A stretch of DNA of 64,000 nucleotides from Elusimicrobiota bacterium (GTDB lineage: Bacteria > Elusimicrobiota > Elusimicrobia > FEN-1173): the NCBI GenBank assembly GCA_016715645.1, contig JADJZR010000002.1:248001-312000 (forward strand), written 5' to 3'. The notes beneath the pieces are model-generated. The model did not search any database and had not been told where the DNA came from. It saw only the letters and a list, made by a program, of their open reading frames with translations. Below are positions 1 through 8,342 of the stretch, one piece after another. The translations under genes were made by a program, and so were the position numbers. How positions within the stretch are numbered: position 1 is the stretch's first letter; each line of letters begins with the position of its first letter.

Positions 1-160
1 CAACGACGAGGCCACTTTTGAGCGCATGGCCGACCGGGGCGTGGACGTGGTCATCACCGACCACCCCGCCGACCTGGCCGCCTTTCGCCGCGCGCGGGCG
101 GCCCTCTCCAAACCCGAACTGATCGCCCTGCGACTTCGTCGCCTGCTGTTAACCTTCTAA
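1..160 (+). CDS. glycerophosphodiester phosphodiesterase, C-terminal end (partial)
   Basis: The window opens inside a reading frame that runs from base 2 to a TAA at 158-160, giving the last 52 residues. The segment reads GVDVVITDHPADL, which matches the last beta strand of the glycerophosphodiester phosphodiesterase TIM barrel (family pattern G-V-D-G-I-I-T-D-x-P). The family hydrolyses glycerophosphodiesters to glycerol-3-phosphate and an alcohol. The catalytic His/Glu residues lie upstream of the window, so the assignment rests on one short motif. The tail is rich in Arg and Leu. Confidence 0.6.
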   Translation, partial: NDEATFERMADRGVDVVITDHPADLAAFRRARAALSKPELIALRLRRLLLTF

Positions 161-226
161 ATTAGTATCCCTTGATTATTAGTCAATTGGAACATATGAT
201 TGAATAATTGGCAGGGGAGGGCGGAG

Positions 227-1117
227 ATGAAACCAATATTCTTTGTTTTGTGGGTGATGTTTTTATTTCTTACGGGACTTACGTGGGCTAAATCGGTGGG
301 GCCGTCGGCCTGCGGGGAATGCCACGCCCAAGAGTTCCAAGAATGGACTTCCTCGCTCCATGCCGAAGCGTTCCGATCGGCGGTTTTTCAAAAATCCTGG
401 AAAGAACATGGTTCCAAACCAGACTGTCTTCAATGCCACACCACTGGGTGGAAAGAAGGGACCGCCTCGTTCGCCCACAGCGGTGTCACCTGCGAATCGT
501 GCCACGGATCGATGGCCGACAATCACCCGGCGGCCAAAATGCCGATCCCGGTTTCCTCCGACATGTGCCGCAGGTGCCACGCTTCCACCCATACCGAATG
601 GAAACTCAGCGCCCACGGCCAAAAAAACATCCGCTGTTTTGATTGCCACAACGTCCACGGAACAGGCCTCCGTTTGGGGGGCGGGGAAAACCTGTGCGGG
701 TCCTGCCACACGGAAAAACAGCAGGGGTTTGCCCATGCCACCCACCACAAAAATGGGTTGCGATGCAACACCTGCCATTTTCCCCAGTCGGCGGAGGGGC
801 CTGACGCTATCATGGGAACAGGGGCCCCGGGACACAATTTAGCGGTGGGGCCGCACATCTGCGCCCGTTGCCACGAAGAAACGGTACATAAAAGTTCGCG
901 CATGTCCGACCTGCGCGCCCGGGTCAGCGAAACACAAAAACACATGGCCGTGGCCGGCGTCGAAAACGTTTTTGATTTGAACGAAAAAGCCAAAGATCTC
1001 CAATGGCGGCTCGATCGAGCCCGATCGAGCGCCTGGTTGACGGGCGTGCTGGGCCTGTTGGCGGGGTTGGGAGCGGGCTGGTTGGGGGCATGGTTGGCGT
1101 TTCGGCGACGTTCCTAA
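227..1117 (+). CDS. octaheme c-type cytochrome, membrane-anchored
   Basis: I count eight CxxCH heme-binding motifs (CGECH, CLQCH, CESCH, CRRCH, CFDCH, CGSCH, CNTCH, CARCH). An N-terminal signal peptide (MKPIFFVLWVMFLFL) precedes them, and a C-terminal Gly/Leu-rich membrane helix ends in FRRRS. The protein should therefore face the periplasm and be anchored at its C-terminus. The start at 227 is preferred over an upstream in-frame codon at 200 because a purine-rich ribosome site (GGAGGGCGGAG) directly precedes it. It is followed after 1 bp by a Tat-exported ferredoxin and then a HybB-like protein, so it is probably the electron-accepting or -donating cytochrome of a quinone-linked membrane complex. 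The physiological partner is unknown. Confidence 0.85.
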   Translation: MKPIFFVLWVMFLFLTGLTWAKSVGPSACGECHAQEFQEWTSSLHAEAFRSAVFQKSWKEHGSKPDCLQCHTTGWKEGTASFAHSGVTCESCHGSMADNHPAAKMPIPVSSDMCRRCHASTHTEWKLSAHGQKNIRCFDCHNVHGTGLRLGGGENLCGSCHTEKQQGFAHATHHKNGLRCNTCHFPQSAEGPDAIMGTGAPGHNLAVGPHICARCHEETVHKSSRMSDLRARVSETQKHMAVAGVENVFDLNEKAKDLQWRLDRARSSAWLTGVLGLLAGLGAGWLGAWLAFRRRS

Positions 1118-1118
1118 A

Positions 1119-2006
1119 ATGAAAACAGACCTTTCCCGTCGGAGCTTGCTGAAGGGAACCGTCGTTTCCTTAACGGCGGCCTGGTTGCCCCGCACCATGG
1201 CCCAGGCCGCGTCGAAAGTTTTTTCAAAAAGCGAAGCGTTTGCCGTTCTTGTGGATCTCACCCGGTGCATCGGGTGCCGAGCCTGCGTGCGCGGATGCCA
1301 AACCGCCAACGATTTGAACGCCCCCCAAGAAGCCCTATCGATTGAACACGCCCACCAACGCATGGATCCGACGTTTCAGCTCTGGACAGTGGTCAACAAA
1401 GAGGGCACGAACGTTTCCCGCAACGTAAAACGCCAATGCATGCATTGCCTCGAACCCGCCTGCGTGTCCGCCTGTCCTGTGGCGGCCCTCCACCAAACGG
1501 AACACGGTCCGGTGATCTATCGGGAAAGCCGTTGCATCGGATGCCGATACTGCATGATCGCTTGCCCGTTCGATGTTCCTCGGTTTGAGTGGAACAACGG
1601 TCTCACGCCGGTCATCGGCAAATGCCAATTTTGCGCCCAACAACGATTGTTTAAGGGGCTCAGGCCCGGCTGTGTGGAATCCTGTCCCACGGGGGCCCTT
1701 AAATTCGGTAAACGTGACGACATTTTATTTGAAGCCAAAGCGCGGATTCGCTCGCGCCCCGACCTGTATGTGGACCATGTGTTCGGCGAAAACGAAGTGG
1801 GGGGAACGTCGTGGTTGTATATTTCCGATGTGCCTTTTGATCAGCTGGGGTTCAAAAAAAATCTTTCCAACCGTCCCCTGCCCACCTACACCTGGGACGT
1901 GGTCAGCTGGATCCCGGCCATTGCGGCGGTGTTGGCGTCTTTGTTCGGCGTGTTGGCCGCCACGCTTTCGCGCCAAGACAACCACCCACCGAAGGAACCT
2001 CAATGA
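1119..2006 (+). CDS. Tat-exported 4Fe-4S ferredoxin subunit (HybA/DsrO-like)
   Basis: The N-terminus has a twin-arginine signal (SRRSLLKG). Cysteine clusters follow in the order of HybA/NrfC-type four-cluster ferredoxins: CIGCRACVRGC, CMHCLEPACVSACP, CIGCRYCMIACP and a CQFC...CVESCP group. A hydrophobic helix near residues 265-285 (IPAIAAVLASLFGVLAATL) would anchor the protein on the outer face of the membrane, as in HybA. The gene sits between an octaheme cytochrome and a HybB/NrfD protein, overlapping the latter by 4 bp. It likely passes electrons between the quinone-reactive membrane subunit and the cytochrome. No hydrogenase or molybdopterin catalytic subunit is adjacent. Confidence 0.88.
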   Translation: MKTDLSRRSLLKGTVVSLTAAWLPRTMAQAASKVFSKSEAFAVLVDLTRCIGCRACVRGCQTANDLNAPQEALSIEHAHQRMDPTFQLWTVVNKEGTNVSRNVKRQCMHCLEPACVSACPVAALHQTEHGPVIYRESRCIGCRYCMIACPFDVPRFEWNNGLTPVIGKCQFCAQQRLFKGLRPGCVESCPTGALKFGKRDDILFEAKARIRSRPDLYVDHVFGENEVGGTSWLYISDVPFDQLGFKKNLSNRPLPTYTWDVVSWIPAIAAVLASLFGVLAATLSRQDNHPPKEPQ

Positions 2007-3193
2007 TGGGCTATGTGTTTCTTACGGCGGTGTGCGCCATCCTCCTTTGGTTGGTGGTGGCCTACGGCCGCGGGCGGCCGCCCCGGTGGGGACTTTTATG
2101 GACCGCGGGATCTCTTCTGACGTTGTGGTCCGTGACCGCTTACATTTTACTGATAAGGTTCACAAAAGGGATTGGTCCCATCAGCCACTTGACCGACGCG
2201 AACCCCTGGGGCGTTTGGGTGGGCCTGTTGCAGGCGGGCGTGGCTCTGTCGGGAGGCGGGTTTGTCATGGCCGCAACCGTCCATATCTTTCACATCAAAC
2301 GGTTCGAACCGATTCTTCGCCCGGTGGTTTTGCTGGCGTTTTTGGGGTATAACTTTGTGGGCATGACCTTGTTTATCGAAGTGGGTCGGCCTTACAGCTT
2401 GTGGCATCCCCTGGCCCAGTGGCAACACCATTCCATCATGTTCGAGGTCGCCTGGTGTGTGACCCTTTACTTGACGGTTTTATTAGTGGAATTTAGCCCT
2501 GTTGTGTTCGAGCGGCTGGGCATGACCCGCGCCGTGCATTGGGCTCACAAAGTCGCCATTCCCGTGGTCGTTTTAGGGGTTGTTTTGTCCACCCTTCACC
2601 AATCGGCCATGGGATCGATGTTTCTTATTGTTCCTCAAAAAATCCATCCGCTGTGGTCCACCACGCTCCTGCCGGTTTTGGCGTTGATCTCCGCGGTGGC
2701 GGTGGGCCTGTGCGTGACTGTGACGGCGTCCCTGTACACCGCGCGCCTGTTTGGTAAAAGCCTCGACCAAGGGTTGTTGGCCGATCTGGCCAAAGCGGCG
2801 TCGGTGGTCTTGTTTCTTTACGGCACGGTCAAAATCGTGGACGTGTCCGCCCGGGGAGCATGGCCGACCCTTTTTCAACCGGGTTGGTTGGGAACATTAT
2901 TTATCGTCGAAATGGTCCTGGGCGTTTTTTTGCCCGCCGCTTTGTTGGCCCGGCGGGCGGTTCGTCAACGATCCAAAGCGATGGCAACCGCCTGTTTGTT
3001 TGTCATTGGGGGAGTCGTGTTAAACCGTCTCACGATCAGTTGGTTTTCCATGGTTCCAACCACCGGGCCCGGATATATCCCCCACTGGATGGAACTGGCC
3101 GTTTCCCTGGCTTTGTTCACCGCGTTGGCGGCTGTATTTGGCGCCGCGGTTCGATACCTTCCGGTCTATCCGGCCAACGCCGTTAAAACATAA
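2003..3193 (+). CDS. HybB/NrfD-family integral membrane quinone-interacting subunit
   Basis: This is a 396-residue protein of about ten hydrophobic segments. It carries HybB-family landmarks: a DANPWGVWVGLLQAGVALSGGGF stretch (split in the family between helices 1 and 2), an FIEVGRPYSLWHP loop, and a HQSAMGSMF segment. Family members exchange electrons between the menaquinone pool and an attached FeS protein. The ATG overlaps the ferredoxin stop codon (ATGATGG context), indicating translational coupling. Together the three genes form a compact cytochrome/FeS/NrfD module like those used for quinone-periplasm electron exchange. The 3' end overlaps the convergent barrel gene by 11 bp. Confidence 0.87.
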   Translation: MMGYVFLTAVCAILLWLVVAYGRGRPPRWGLLWTAGSLLTLWSVTAYILLIRFTKGIGPISHLTDANPWGVWVGLLQAGVALSGGGFVMAATVHIFHIKRFEPILRPVVLLAFLGYNFVGMTLFIEVGRPYSLWHPLAQWQHHSIMFEVAWCVTLYLTVLLVEFSPVVFERLGMTRAVHWAHKVAIPVVVLGVVLSTLHQSAMGSMFLIVPQKIHPLWSTTLLPVLALISAVAVGLCVTVTASLYTARLFGKSLDQGLLADLAKAASVVLFLYGTVKIVDVSARGAWPTLFQPGWLGTLFIVEMVLGVFLPAALLARRAVRQRSKAMATACLFVIGGVVLNRLTISWFSMVPTTGPGYIPHWMELAVSLALFTALAAVFGAAVRYLPVYPANAVKT

Positions 3194-3812
3194 CTTTATA
3201 GCCGATGTTGATGGGGACAAATTCCACATCGGTGTGGGTGTTGTTCACGTGGACATATTGGACGTGCAGACTGATAGCGCCGCCTCCATCGTCAAAGAAA
3301 AAATCCAAACCCGCCCCGCCTTGATAACCCCAGCGTGTGGTGTTGACCTTGGACGTTTCGGAACTGGATCCGTTGTCGGCGCATCCAAACGTTGGGTCAC
3401 AGTTGTCTCCCCAGGTGGCCTCCGCGTGTTCGTAATACATTCCGGGCCCCGCGTAGATTGAAGGCCGTATCCATTTGCCCCGTCGTGGACGAAGAACGAG
3501 GCTTGGCCCCCCGCCAAAGACGGTCAAATACCCTTCCCCGGCGTTGTCCAGTTTTTGCAAGACGCTTTCGGACAACTTGAAGCTGGAATAGAGCATATCC
3601 ACCCGAAATCCAATAATGCGGTCCGGTTGGTGGTAACCGAAATTAAAATCCAATCCGATCCCGTCCTTAACAACGTTGGCCGTCGGACCGGTCCCTTGGG
3701 GAAACGTCAGGCCAAACCCCATGTTCCAGGGCTGTGCCTCTTCAACAGCGTAAACCGCGCCGGACACGATGAAAATCGTTGTTAACGCCAATCCCCAGCC
3801 CGTCTTTTTCAT
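3183..3812 (-). CDS. outer-membrane beta-barrel protein, small
   Basis: This 209-residue protein has a Sec signal peptide (MKKTGWGLALTTIFIVSGAVYA). Alternating-pattern strands with many Gly and aromatic residues follow, and it ends in Phe (GYKVMF), the usual C-terminal signature of barrels inserted by BamA. It resembles eight-stranded porin-like or opacity-type proteins in size. A small loop holds four residues of Cys/Asn/Asp (CDPTFGC), possibly a disulfide. No specific family is recognised. The gene is preceded by a ribosome site (GGAGAAG) and converges on the HybB-like gene. Confidence 0.7.
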   Translation of the reverse strand: MKKTGWGLALTTIFIVSGAVYAVEEAQPWNMGFGLTFPQGTGPTANVVKDGIGLDFNFGYHQPDRIIGFRVDMLYSSFKLSESVLQKLDNAGEGYLTVFGGGPSLVLRPRRGKWIRPSIYAGPGMYYEHAEATWGDNCDPTFGCADNGSSSETSKVNTTRWGYQGGAGLDFFFDDGGGAISLHVQYVHVNNTHTDVEFVPINIGYKVMF

Positions 3813-3824
3813 TGTTCTTCTCCT

Positions 3825-4220
3825 TTAAACAAAATCGCCCTGATGGTGTTTCATTTGCAACGCCACGCGAAGAATTCGGTTTTTAGGGGATAGAAGGTGT
3901 TCAGCGATGGTCCCCACTTTTTGCAATTCCCCGTTATCCAGCCACACCCCAAAACATTTCGGACAGCGGTCCACCAGCAAATCCAGGAGGGGGATAAATT
4001 TCAATTCTTCCAGGCGACCGTCGCACCTCGGGCAGGGGAACGCGGTGGGGCGCCCTTCCGTTCGTTCGGCTTGGGGGTTGGGCAAATCGTTTTTCAGTTC
4101 CGTCACAAAAGCCATTTCGTCTTTATCGAACCAAATCCCGCGACAGCTGGGACAAAAATCCAAATAGACGTGCTCAATGACGATTTCGTTCACCGGTGCG
4201 ACGCATTTCGGACAGTTCAT
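3825..4220 (-). CDS. double zinc-ribbon protein (zf-TFIIB type)
   Basis: This 131-residue protein has two tandem ribbons of the TFIIB-like zinc-finger family. Ribbon 1 is CPKC...DFCPSCRGIWFDKDE and ribbon 2 is CPRC...DRCPKCFGVWLDNGE. The pattern CPxC-x(n)-CPxCxGxWxDxxE is the hallmark of this family, whose cellular role is not established. No membrane segment or signal peptide is seen, so it is probably cytoplasmic. It lies 12 bp downstream of nothing on its own strand except intergenic sequence and upstream of the barrel gene, so the two may be cotranscribed. Confidence 0.8.
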   Translation of the reverse strand: MNCPKCVAPVNEIVIEHVYLDFCPSCRGIWFDKDEMAFVTELKNDLPNPQAERTEGRPTAFPCPRCDGRLEELKFIPLLDLLVDRCPKCFGVWLDNGELQKVGTIAEHLLSPKNRILRVALQMKHHQGDFV

Positions 4221-4275
4221 AAAAACCCCCCGAACACATTTTTGTTAGAATACCAAAAATTTCGAGGAACAGGGA

Positions 4276-7182
4276 ATGGCAAAAAGACTATCCCTCTTGC
4301 TGGCGATTTGGGCGGGTAACGGGTGGGGCGACGCAACGGTGTCCCACGACCAACCGTATTTTACCCATGACGCCGATGGATTCCAAATTATTTCCACGCA
4401 AAAGAACAAAGAATTCGCCAATAAAACGTTGGCTTTGGAACCCTCCCTCCACCGTCTTTACGAAAAACAGTACGGGTTCAAACTGGACGAACGCCTCTAC
4501 GTTGGGCTCATTTCGGATTACAACCAAATCGCCAACGGTTTTTCCACCCCGCTTCCCAACGCCCGCCAAATCAATTATATCGGGGGAACCGAACTTGTGG
4601 ACTACTTTTGCGTTCGGTCTTGGCTGGAAACGTTGCTTTATCACGAAACCGCCCACAACTACCAATTGAACGCCAAAGACAACCCGGTTTCCCGTTCCCT
4701 GCACACGGTGTTGGGTAACGGGATCTTATTTTTGCCTTTTTTTACCCATCCCAACATCGCCGTGAATTCGTTTCTGCTGGAAGGCAACGCGGTGCTCAAC
4801 GAATCCTGGCACGGCAACGGAGGCCGTCTTTACAGTGGGCGGTTCAAAGCGCAAACCCTGCTCCAAGCCAAAGCGGGTTACCTTACGCCGGAACGAATGC
4901 ACAACCACACCCTGTATTTTCCTTACGGCGAACACCATTACATTCAGGGCGGGTTTTTCCAGTATTTTCTTGCGGAAAAATACGGGATCGAAAAAACGAA
5001 CCGTTTTTTTAAAAAGAATTCGTGGGATTGGTATTGGCCCTTTAAAACCAACGATGCCATGGAACGCACGTTCGGACGTCGGTTTGATACCCTTCTTGAA
5101 AATTTTGCGCAAAAAACTCTGGCCGAGTCCCAGAACCTGGTGGAGGTGGAATCCCCCGCGCTGGCCCGCTCGGTTTATTTTGATTTTCTCAACAAAGACA
5201 AAGACGAAATCTTTTTCCTCACGTCACCGGAAAGCGTGCGCGGGCCGGAACTGGTGCGGTATTCGTTGGCCGACCGTAAAATTGCCCGCGAACGAGCGCC
5301 CTTTCTGTCCGGCAAAGTGATCAAGGCGGAGGGAAACTATTTCACCCAAGGGGGAAACTATGTTAATCCTTTTCGCATTTATCAAGGGTTGTTCGATCGC
5401 CACGCGGTGATCAAACCGGGGACTCAATCGAAAATGATCCAGGGCTATCTTTCCAACGGTTCCCCTGTTTATTTTGATGTTCCCACCTCCTTCGACCATC
5501 CTCGATTGTATGTGGGGGACAGTTTTTACGCGGACGTCCACTCGTCTGTTTTCATCGATTCCAACGACAACCTGTATTATTTTACCCAAGAGGGAAAAAC
5601 CCGAACATTGTTCCGAAACAAAACGGCGTTGTGCTCGTATTCGGGTTTTTACGGAATTGTTTGCGATGTGGACACGGCCGGCTCCGTGTATTTTGTCGCC
5701 AACTCCCCCTGGGGATCTTCGTTGTTTCGTTTCGTATCTGCTAAGGTCCCTCATCCGCCCCTTCGGGGGTCGCGTGTGCCAGAGGCACACGATTGCGACG
5801 GGCCGAACAGGCCCCGGGCCCGAAGGGCCTTCCCCCAAGAGGGGAAGGAAAACAAAGATTTTCCCTCTCCTCTTGGGAGGCCCCTCACAGAGATCGGGGC
5901 ACCTGGGGCGCCAGAGGCGCTGATGCGAGGGCAGGGTGAGGGACCTGAGCTGTCACCTCGTTTCACTCAATCGGGCGCGGTGGAACGGGTTCATAAGGCC
6001 GACAACATTGTGGATGCCCGATTGGTTTCTGATTGGGAAGCGTTGGTGGCCGCGGTGGGCACCGACGATTATTATTACGCCGTGACTCCCCTCGCACCCG
6101 AACGCCAATCGACCCACGGCACCGGTTTGTTTTTTGAAAAAGACCCTCGTTATGGATCGGTGCCAAGCAACGCCAATTCTCTTTCGTTGGATCTGGATAA
6201 ACCTTATCACGCCTTAACCGACATGCACTACAGCGGGATCGATCTTTCATTCGGTCAGGACGAGGAAATTGGCTGGGTCTACAATCTCAGCGTCAATTTT
6301 GGCGACCCGTTGGGGCAAAATGCGTTTTCGGTGTTGGCGTCCCGCACCCCGGACGAAGTGAGCCTGGCGGGAGTGAGTTACCAAAACACCCAAACCTTTA
6401 TCCGGTTTAATGGAATCGGCTACGGCGTGACCGAAACACCCGAAAACGAAAGCTCCAACGATTATCGCCGATCGGGGGCCGCGGCCCAAGCCTCCGTTCC
6501 TTGGCTCCAACGGGGCTATTGGACAGGAAATTTGGACTTAACCTTTCAGCAGGATTATCTTTCATACGAGCGAGAACCCTTGGGTTTGGCCATGAAAATT
6601 GGCCAAAGGAAACGGTTCGGATTAAGCCTCTACGACAACTCGGCGGCTTACGCCGACCTGTTCACTGTCTGGGACCGGGGCGATCAAACGGTTGGAGGAA
6701 CCCTCTCCGGCCAAACCGATTTTCCAAGGGAGTGGTATATTTCGTTGGGAGCCAAAGGATCTTTTAACGATCGGAACAACCGATTGGCAGGTGAACGCCG
6801 CGGCGTCAAAATTCAACCGGAAGCGACCCTGTTTGATTATGATCCGAGTTTGATTTATATGGGGAGCCTGCGCGACTCCGTTTATGTCAAAAACGCCGTT
6901 AAAGGCGGTGTCACGGTCCGAAAAGTGTTGAATCACAGTCTCTACTTTTTCACGTTTCCAGTCTCTTTGCGGCGGGAAGGACTCTATGCCGCGTACAACG
7001 CCTATGGACTCGATGATTTTCGGGAAACCCGGGTGATCAACGAATACACCGCTGGTGTTCAACTGGATTTGCTCATTCTTAACAGTTTCCTGCTCCCGCT
7101 CAATCTGGAATACATTCACAGCGATAACAACAAATTAACGTATCCAGACCGATTTCGAGTTTTCGTCGATTTAGCCTTTTAA
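4276..7182 (+). CDS. secreted HExxH metallopeptidase-like protein with C-terminal outer-membrane barrel
   Basis: This 968-residue protein begins with a short signal-like segment (LSLLLAIWAGNGWG). A zinc-protease motif HETAH lies near residue 120 and a candidate third ligand in LLEGNAVLNES near residue 168, a gluzincin-like arrangement. The middle part resembles beta-propeller repeats (YYFTQEGK, VYFVAN). The last ~350 residues alternate like beta strands and end in VDLAF, consistent with an outer-membrane barrel. Residues about 490-560 (HPPLRG...MRGQGEGPE) are not part of the fold: they are encoded by a dispersed palindromic repeat inserted in frame at 5745-5952. The substrate is unknown. It could also be an inactive surface protein. 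Confidence 0.65.
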   Translation: MAKRLSLLLAIWAGNGWGDATVSHDQPYFTHDADGFQIISTQKNKEFANKTLALEPSLHRLYEKQYGFKLDERLYVGLISDYNQIANGFSTPLPNARQINYIGGTELVDYFCVRSWLETLLYHETAHNYQLNAKDNPVSRSLHTVLGNGILFLPFFTHPNIAVNSFLLEGNAVLNESWHGNGGRLYSGRFKAQTLLQAKAGYLTPERMHNHTLYFPYGEHHYIQGGFFQYFLAEKYGIEKTNRFFKKNSWDWYWPFKTNDAMERTFGRRFDTLLENFAQKTLAESQNLVEVESPALARSVYFDFLNKDKDEIFFLTSPESVRGPELVRYSLADRKIARERAPFLSGKVIKAEGNYFTQGGNYVNPFRIYQGLFDRHAVIKPGTQSKMIQGYLSNGSPVYFDVPTSFDHPRLYVGDSFYADVHSSVFIDSNDNLYYFTQEGKTRTLFRNKTALCSYSGFYGIVCDVDTAGSVYFVANSPWGSSLFRFVSAKVPHPPLRGSRVPEAHDCDGPNRPRARRAFPQEGKENKDFPSPLGRPLTEIGAPGAPEALMRGQGEGPELSPRFTQSGAVERVHKADNIVDARLVSDWEALVAAVGTDDYYYAVTPLAPERQSTHGTGLFFEKDPRYGSVPSNANSLSLDLDKPYHALTDMHYSGIDLSFGQDEEIGWVYNLSVNFGDPLGQNAFSVLASRTPDEVSLAGVSYQNTQTFIRFNGIGYGVTETPENESSNDYRRSGAAAQASVPWLQRGYWTGNLDLTFQQDYLSYEREPLGLAMKIGQRKRFGLSLYDNSAAYADLFTVWDRGDQTVGGTLSGQTDFPREWYISLGAKGSFNDRNNRLAGERRGVKIQPEATLFDYDPSLIYMGSLRDSVYVKNAVKGGVTVRKVLNHSLYFFTFPVSLRREGLYAAYNAYGLDDFRETRVINEYTAGVQLDLLILNSFLLPLNLEYIHSDNNKLTYPDRFRVFVDLAF
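5745..5952 (+). repeat. dispersed palindromic repeat, copy A (in-frame inside CDS 4276-7182)
   Basis: It starts GGTCCCTCATCCGCCCC and ends GGGTGAGGGACCTGAG. It contains the shared core AGGAAAACAAAGATTTTCCC between arms CCCAAGAGGGG and TCCTCTTGGGAG. Unlike other copies it carries an extra inner segment with its own perfect hairpin (CGTGTGCC-AGA-GGCACACG) plus GGGCCxx palindromes at about 5770-5830. The host reading frame stays open through it and encodes HPPLRG...FPQEGKENKDFPSPLGR...MRGQGEG. Confidence 0.9.
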
Positions 7183-7187
7183 CATTA

Positions 7188-8258
7188 GGGGACGTTCTCA
7201 ACTAATCAACTAATTTGACTTTGGAGGATAAACCGCTTAAAATATTCCCATGCCTCGACGCGCACGTCTTGTGGTTCCCGGTGGGTTATTTCATGTGATT
7301 GCCCGCGGGAATGAACGGCGAAAGATATTTCTTGACGTTTCTGATTATTCTGAATTCCTTGATCGTCTCTCCGTTGGCCTCGAAAAATCAAAGTGCCGTT
7401 GCCTTGCCTGGGTCTTGATGCCGAATCATTTCCACCTATTGATTCAGTCAGGGCCCCAAGGAACAGCCGCTCCGCTGATGCGAAGATTGATGACGGGATA
7501 TGTGGGTTATTTTAACCGGCGATACCGGCGGTCGGGACACCTTTTCCAGAATCGTTACAAGTCGATTCTTTGCGATCGAGACGCCTACCTCAAGGAACTC
7601 GTGAGATACATCCATTTGAACCCCATAAGGGCCGGTATAGTTAAAACCTTGAAGGAGCTAAGAATATACCCGTGGTCAGGACACGGTGCTTTGATGGGAT
7701 ATAAACCGAGGAAGTTGCAGGAGATCGATGACGTTCTTTTATGTTTTGGTTCGAATGAAATGGGATCTCGAAAAGGCTATTTGGAGTTTGTAAATGAAGG
7801 TCTTGCTCAAGGCAAGAGAGAGGATCTGATCGGTGGCGGTCTGTTGCGCAGTTTGGGAAGGAAGCCGGGGCAGTGGGGTGGTCTTCGAAGAGAGGACAAG
7901 ATGGCCTATGATGACCGAATCTTGGGGAGTGGTGATTTTGTGGAATCGATTTTGAGAGAGGCTGAAAAAGAGCGCTCAGTGGCGACACCCTTTTCAATCC
8001 ACGAGATAGCGGAAAAAGTGGCTGAAGAGATGAAGGTCGAAGTGGGGGAACTTCTCCAAAAGGGACGACGGTCCCCTGTCAGCGCGGGGAAGGCCGTATT
8101 GGTGTTCTTCGGAACGCAGTTCAAAGGGATGACCTGCAAAAATATGGCCGAGATGACCGGGATGACCATTCAGGCGGCTTCGAAGGCAAAGGAACGAGGT
8201 CGCGCCTTGCTGGAATCTCTCCCCGCCCTTAGTAAATTGATTAGTTGAGAACGTCCCC
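7188..8258 (+). mobile_element. REP-associated (IS200-like) transposase element with 22-bp terminal inverted repeats
   Basis: The sequence at 7188-7209, beginning GGGGACGTTCTC, is repeated exactly in reverse complement at 8237-8258. Between these ends lies a single tyrosine-transposase gene whose stop codon falls within the right repeat. Both outer ends are preceded by TTAG or TT-type bases, but no clear target duplication is visible. The whole unit is 1,071 bp and looks intact, so it could be an autonomous element or a domesticated RAYT unit. Confidence 0.85.
7250..8248 (+). CDS. REP-associated tyrosine transposase (Y1_Tnp, RAYT-type)
   Basis: This 332-residue protein has the Y1 transposase landmarks. 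These are FHVIARGNERRKIF near the start, the metal-binding HUH motif in MPNHFHLLIQ (HFH), and a HLNPIRAGIV block carrying the helix after the catalytic region. RAYTs make single-strand cuts at hairpin-forming repeats. The C-terminal ~90 residues (IHEIAEKVAEEM...MTIQAASKAKERGRALL) look like a DnaA-type helix-turn-helix DNA-binding extension found in some members. The gene is enclosed by 22-bp inverted repeats. Its base use is more AT-rich than its neighbours, which fits acquisition by transfer. Whether it mobilises the abundant palindromic repeats of this region is not shown. Confidence 0.9.
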   Translation: MPRRARLVVPGGLFHVIARGNERRKIFLDVSDYSEFLDRLSVGLEKSKCRCLAWVLMPNHFHLLIQSGPQGTAAPLMRRLMTGYVGYFNRRYRRSGHLFQNRYKSILCDRDAYLKELVRYIHLNPIRAGIVKTLKELRIYPWSGHGALMGYKPRKLQEIDDVLLCFGSNEMGSRKGYLEFVNEGLAQGKREDLIGGGLLRSLGRKPGQWGGLRREDKMAYDDRILGSGDFVESILREAEKERSVATPFSIHEIAEKVAEEMKVEVGELLQKGRRSPVSAGKAVLVFFGTQFKGMTCKNMAEMTGMTIQAASKAKERGRALLESLPALSKLIS

Positions 8259-8342
8259 TTTGTATTTCAGGGGAAATTCAGATTTTATTTTGCTCTGTTT
8301 CAAGGGGATGGAGTAGAATGTGGAGGGAGTCGGGAGGTGCGT

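Noticed and set aside
263..993. Long open frames on the minus strand across the octaheme cytochrome gene
   Set aside because: They lack ribosome sites and known motifs and are the mirror of a GC-rich gene whose plus-strand product has eight heme motifs.
5745..5952. CRISPR array
   Set aside because: The repeats are dispersed over tens of kilobases, palindromic and variable in length, without regularly spaced spacers or cas genes.
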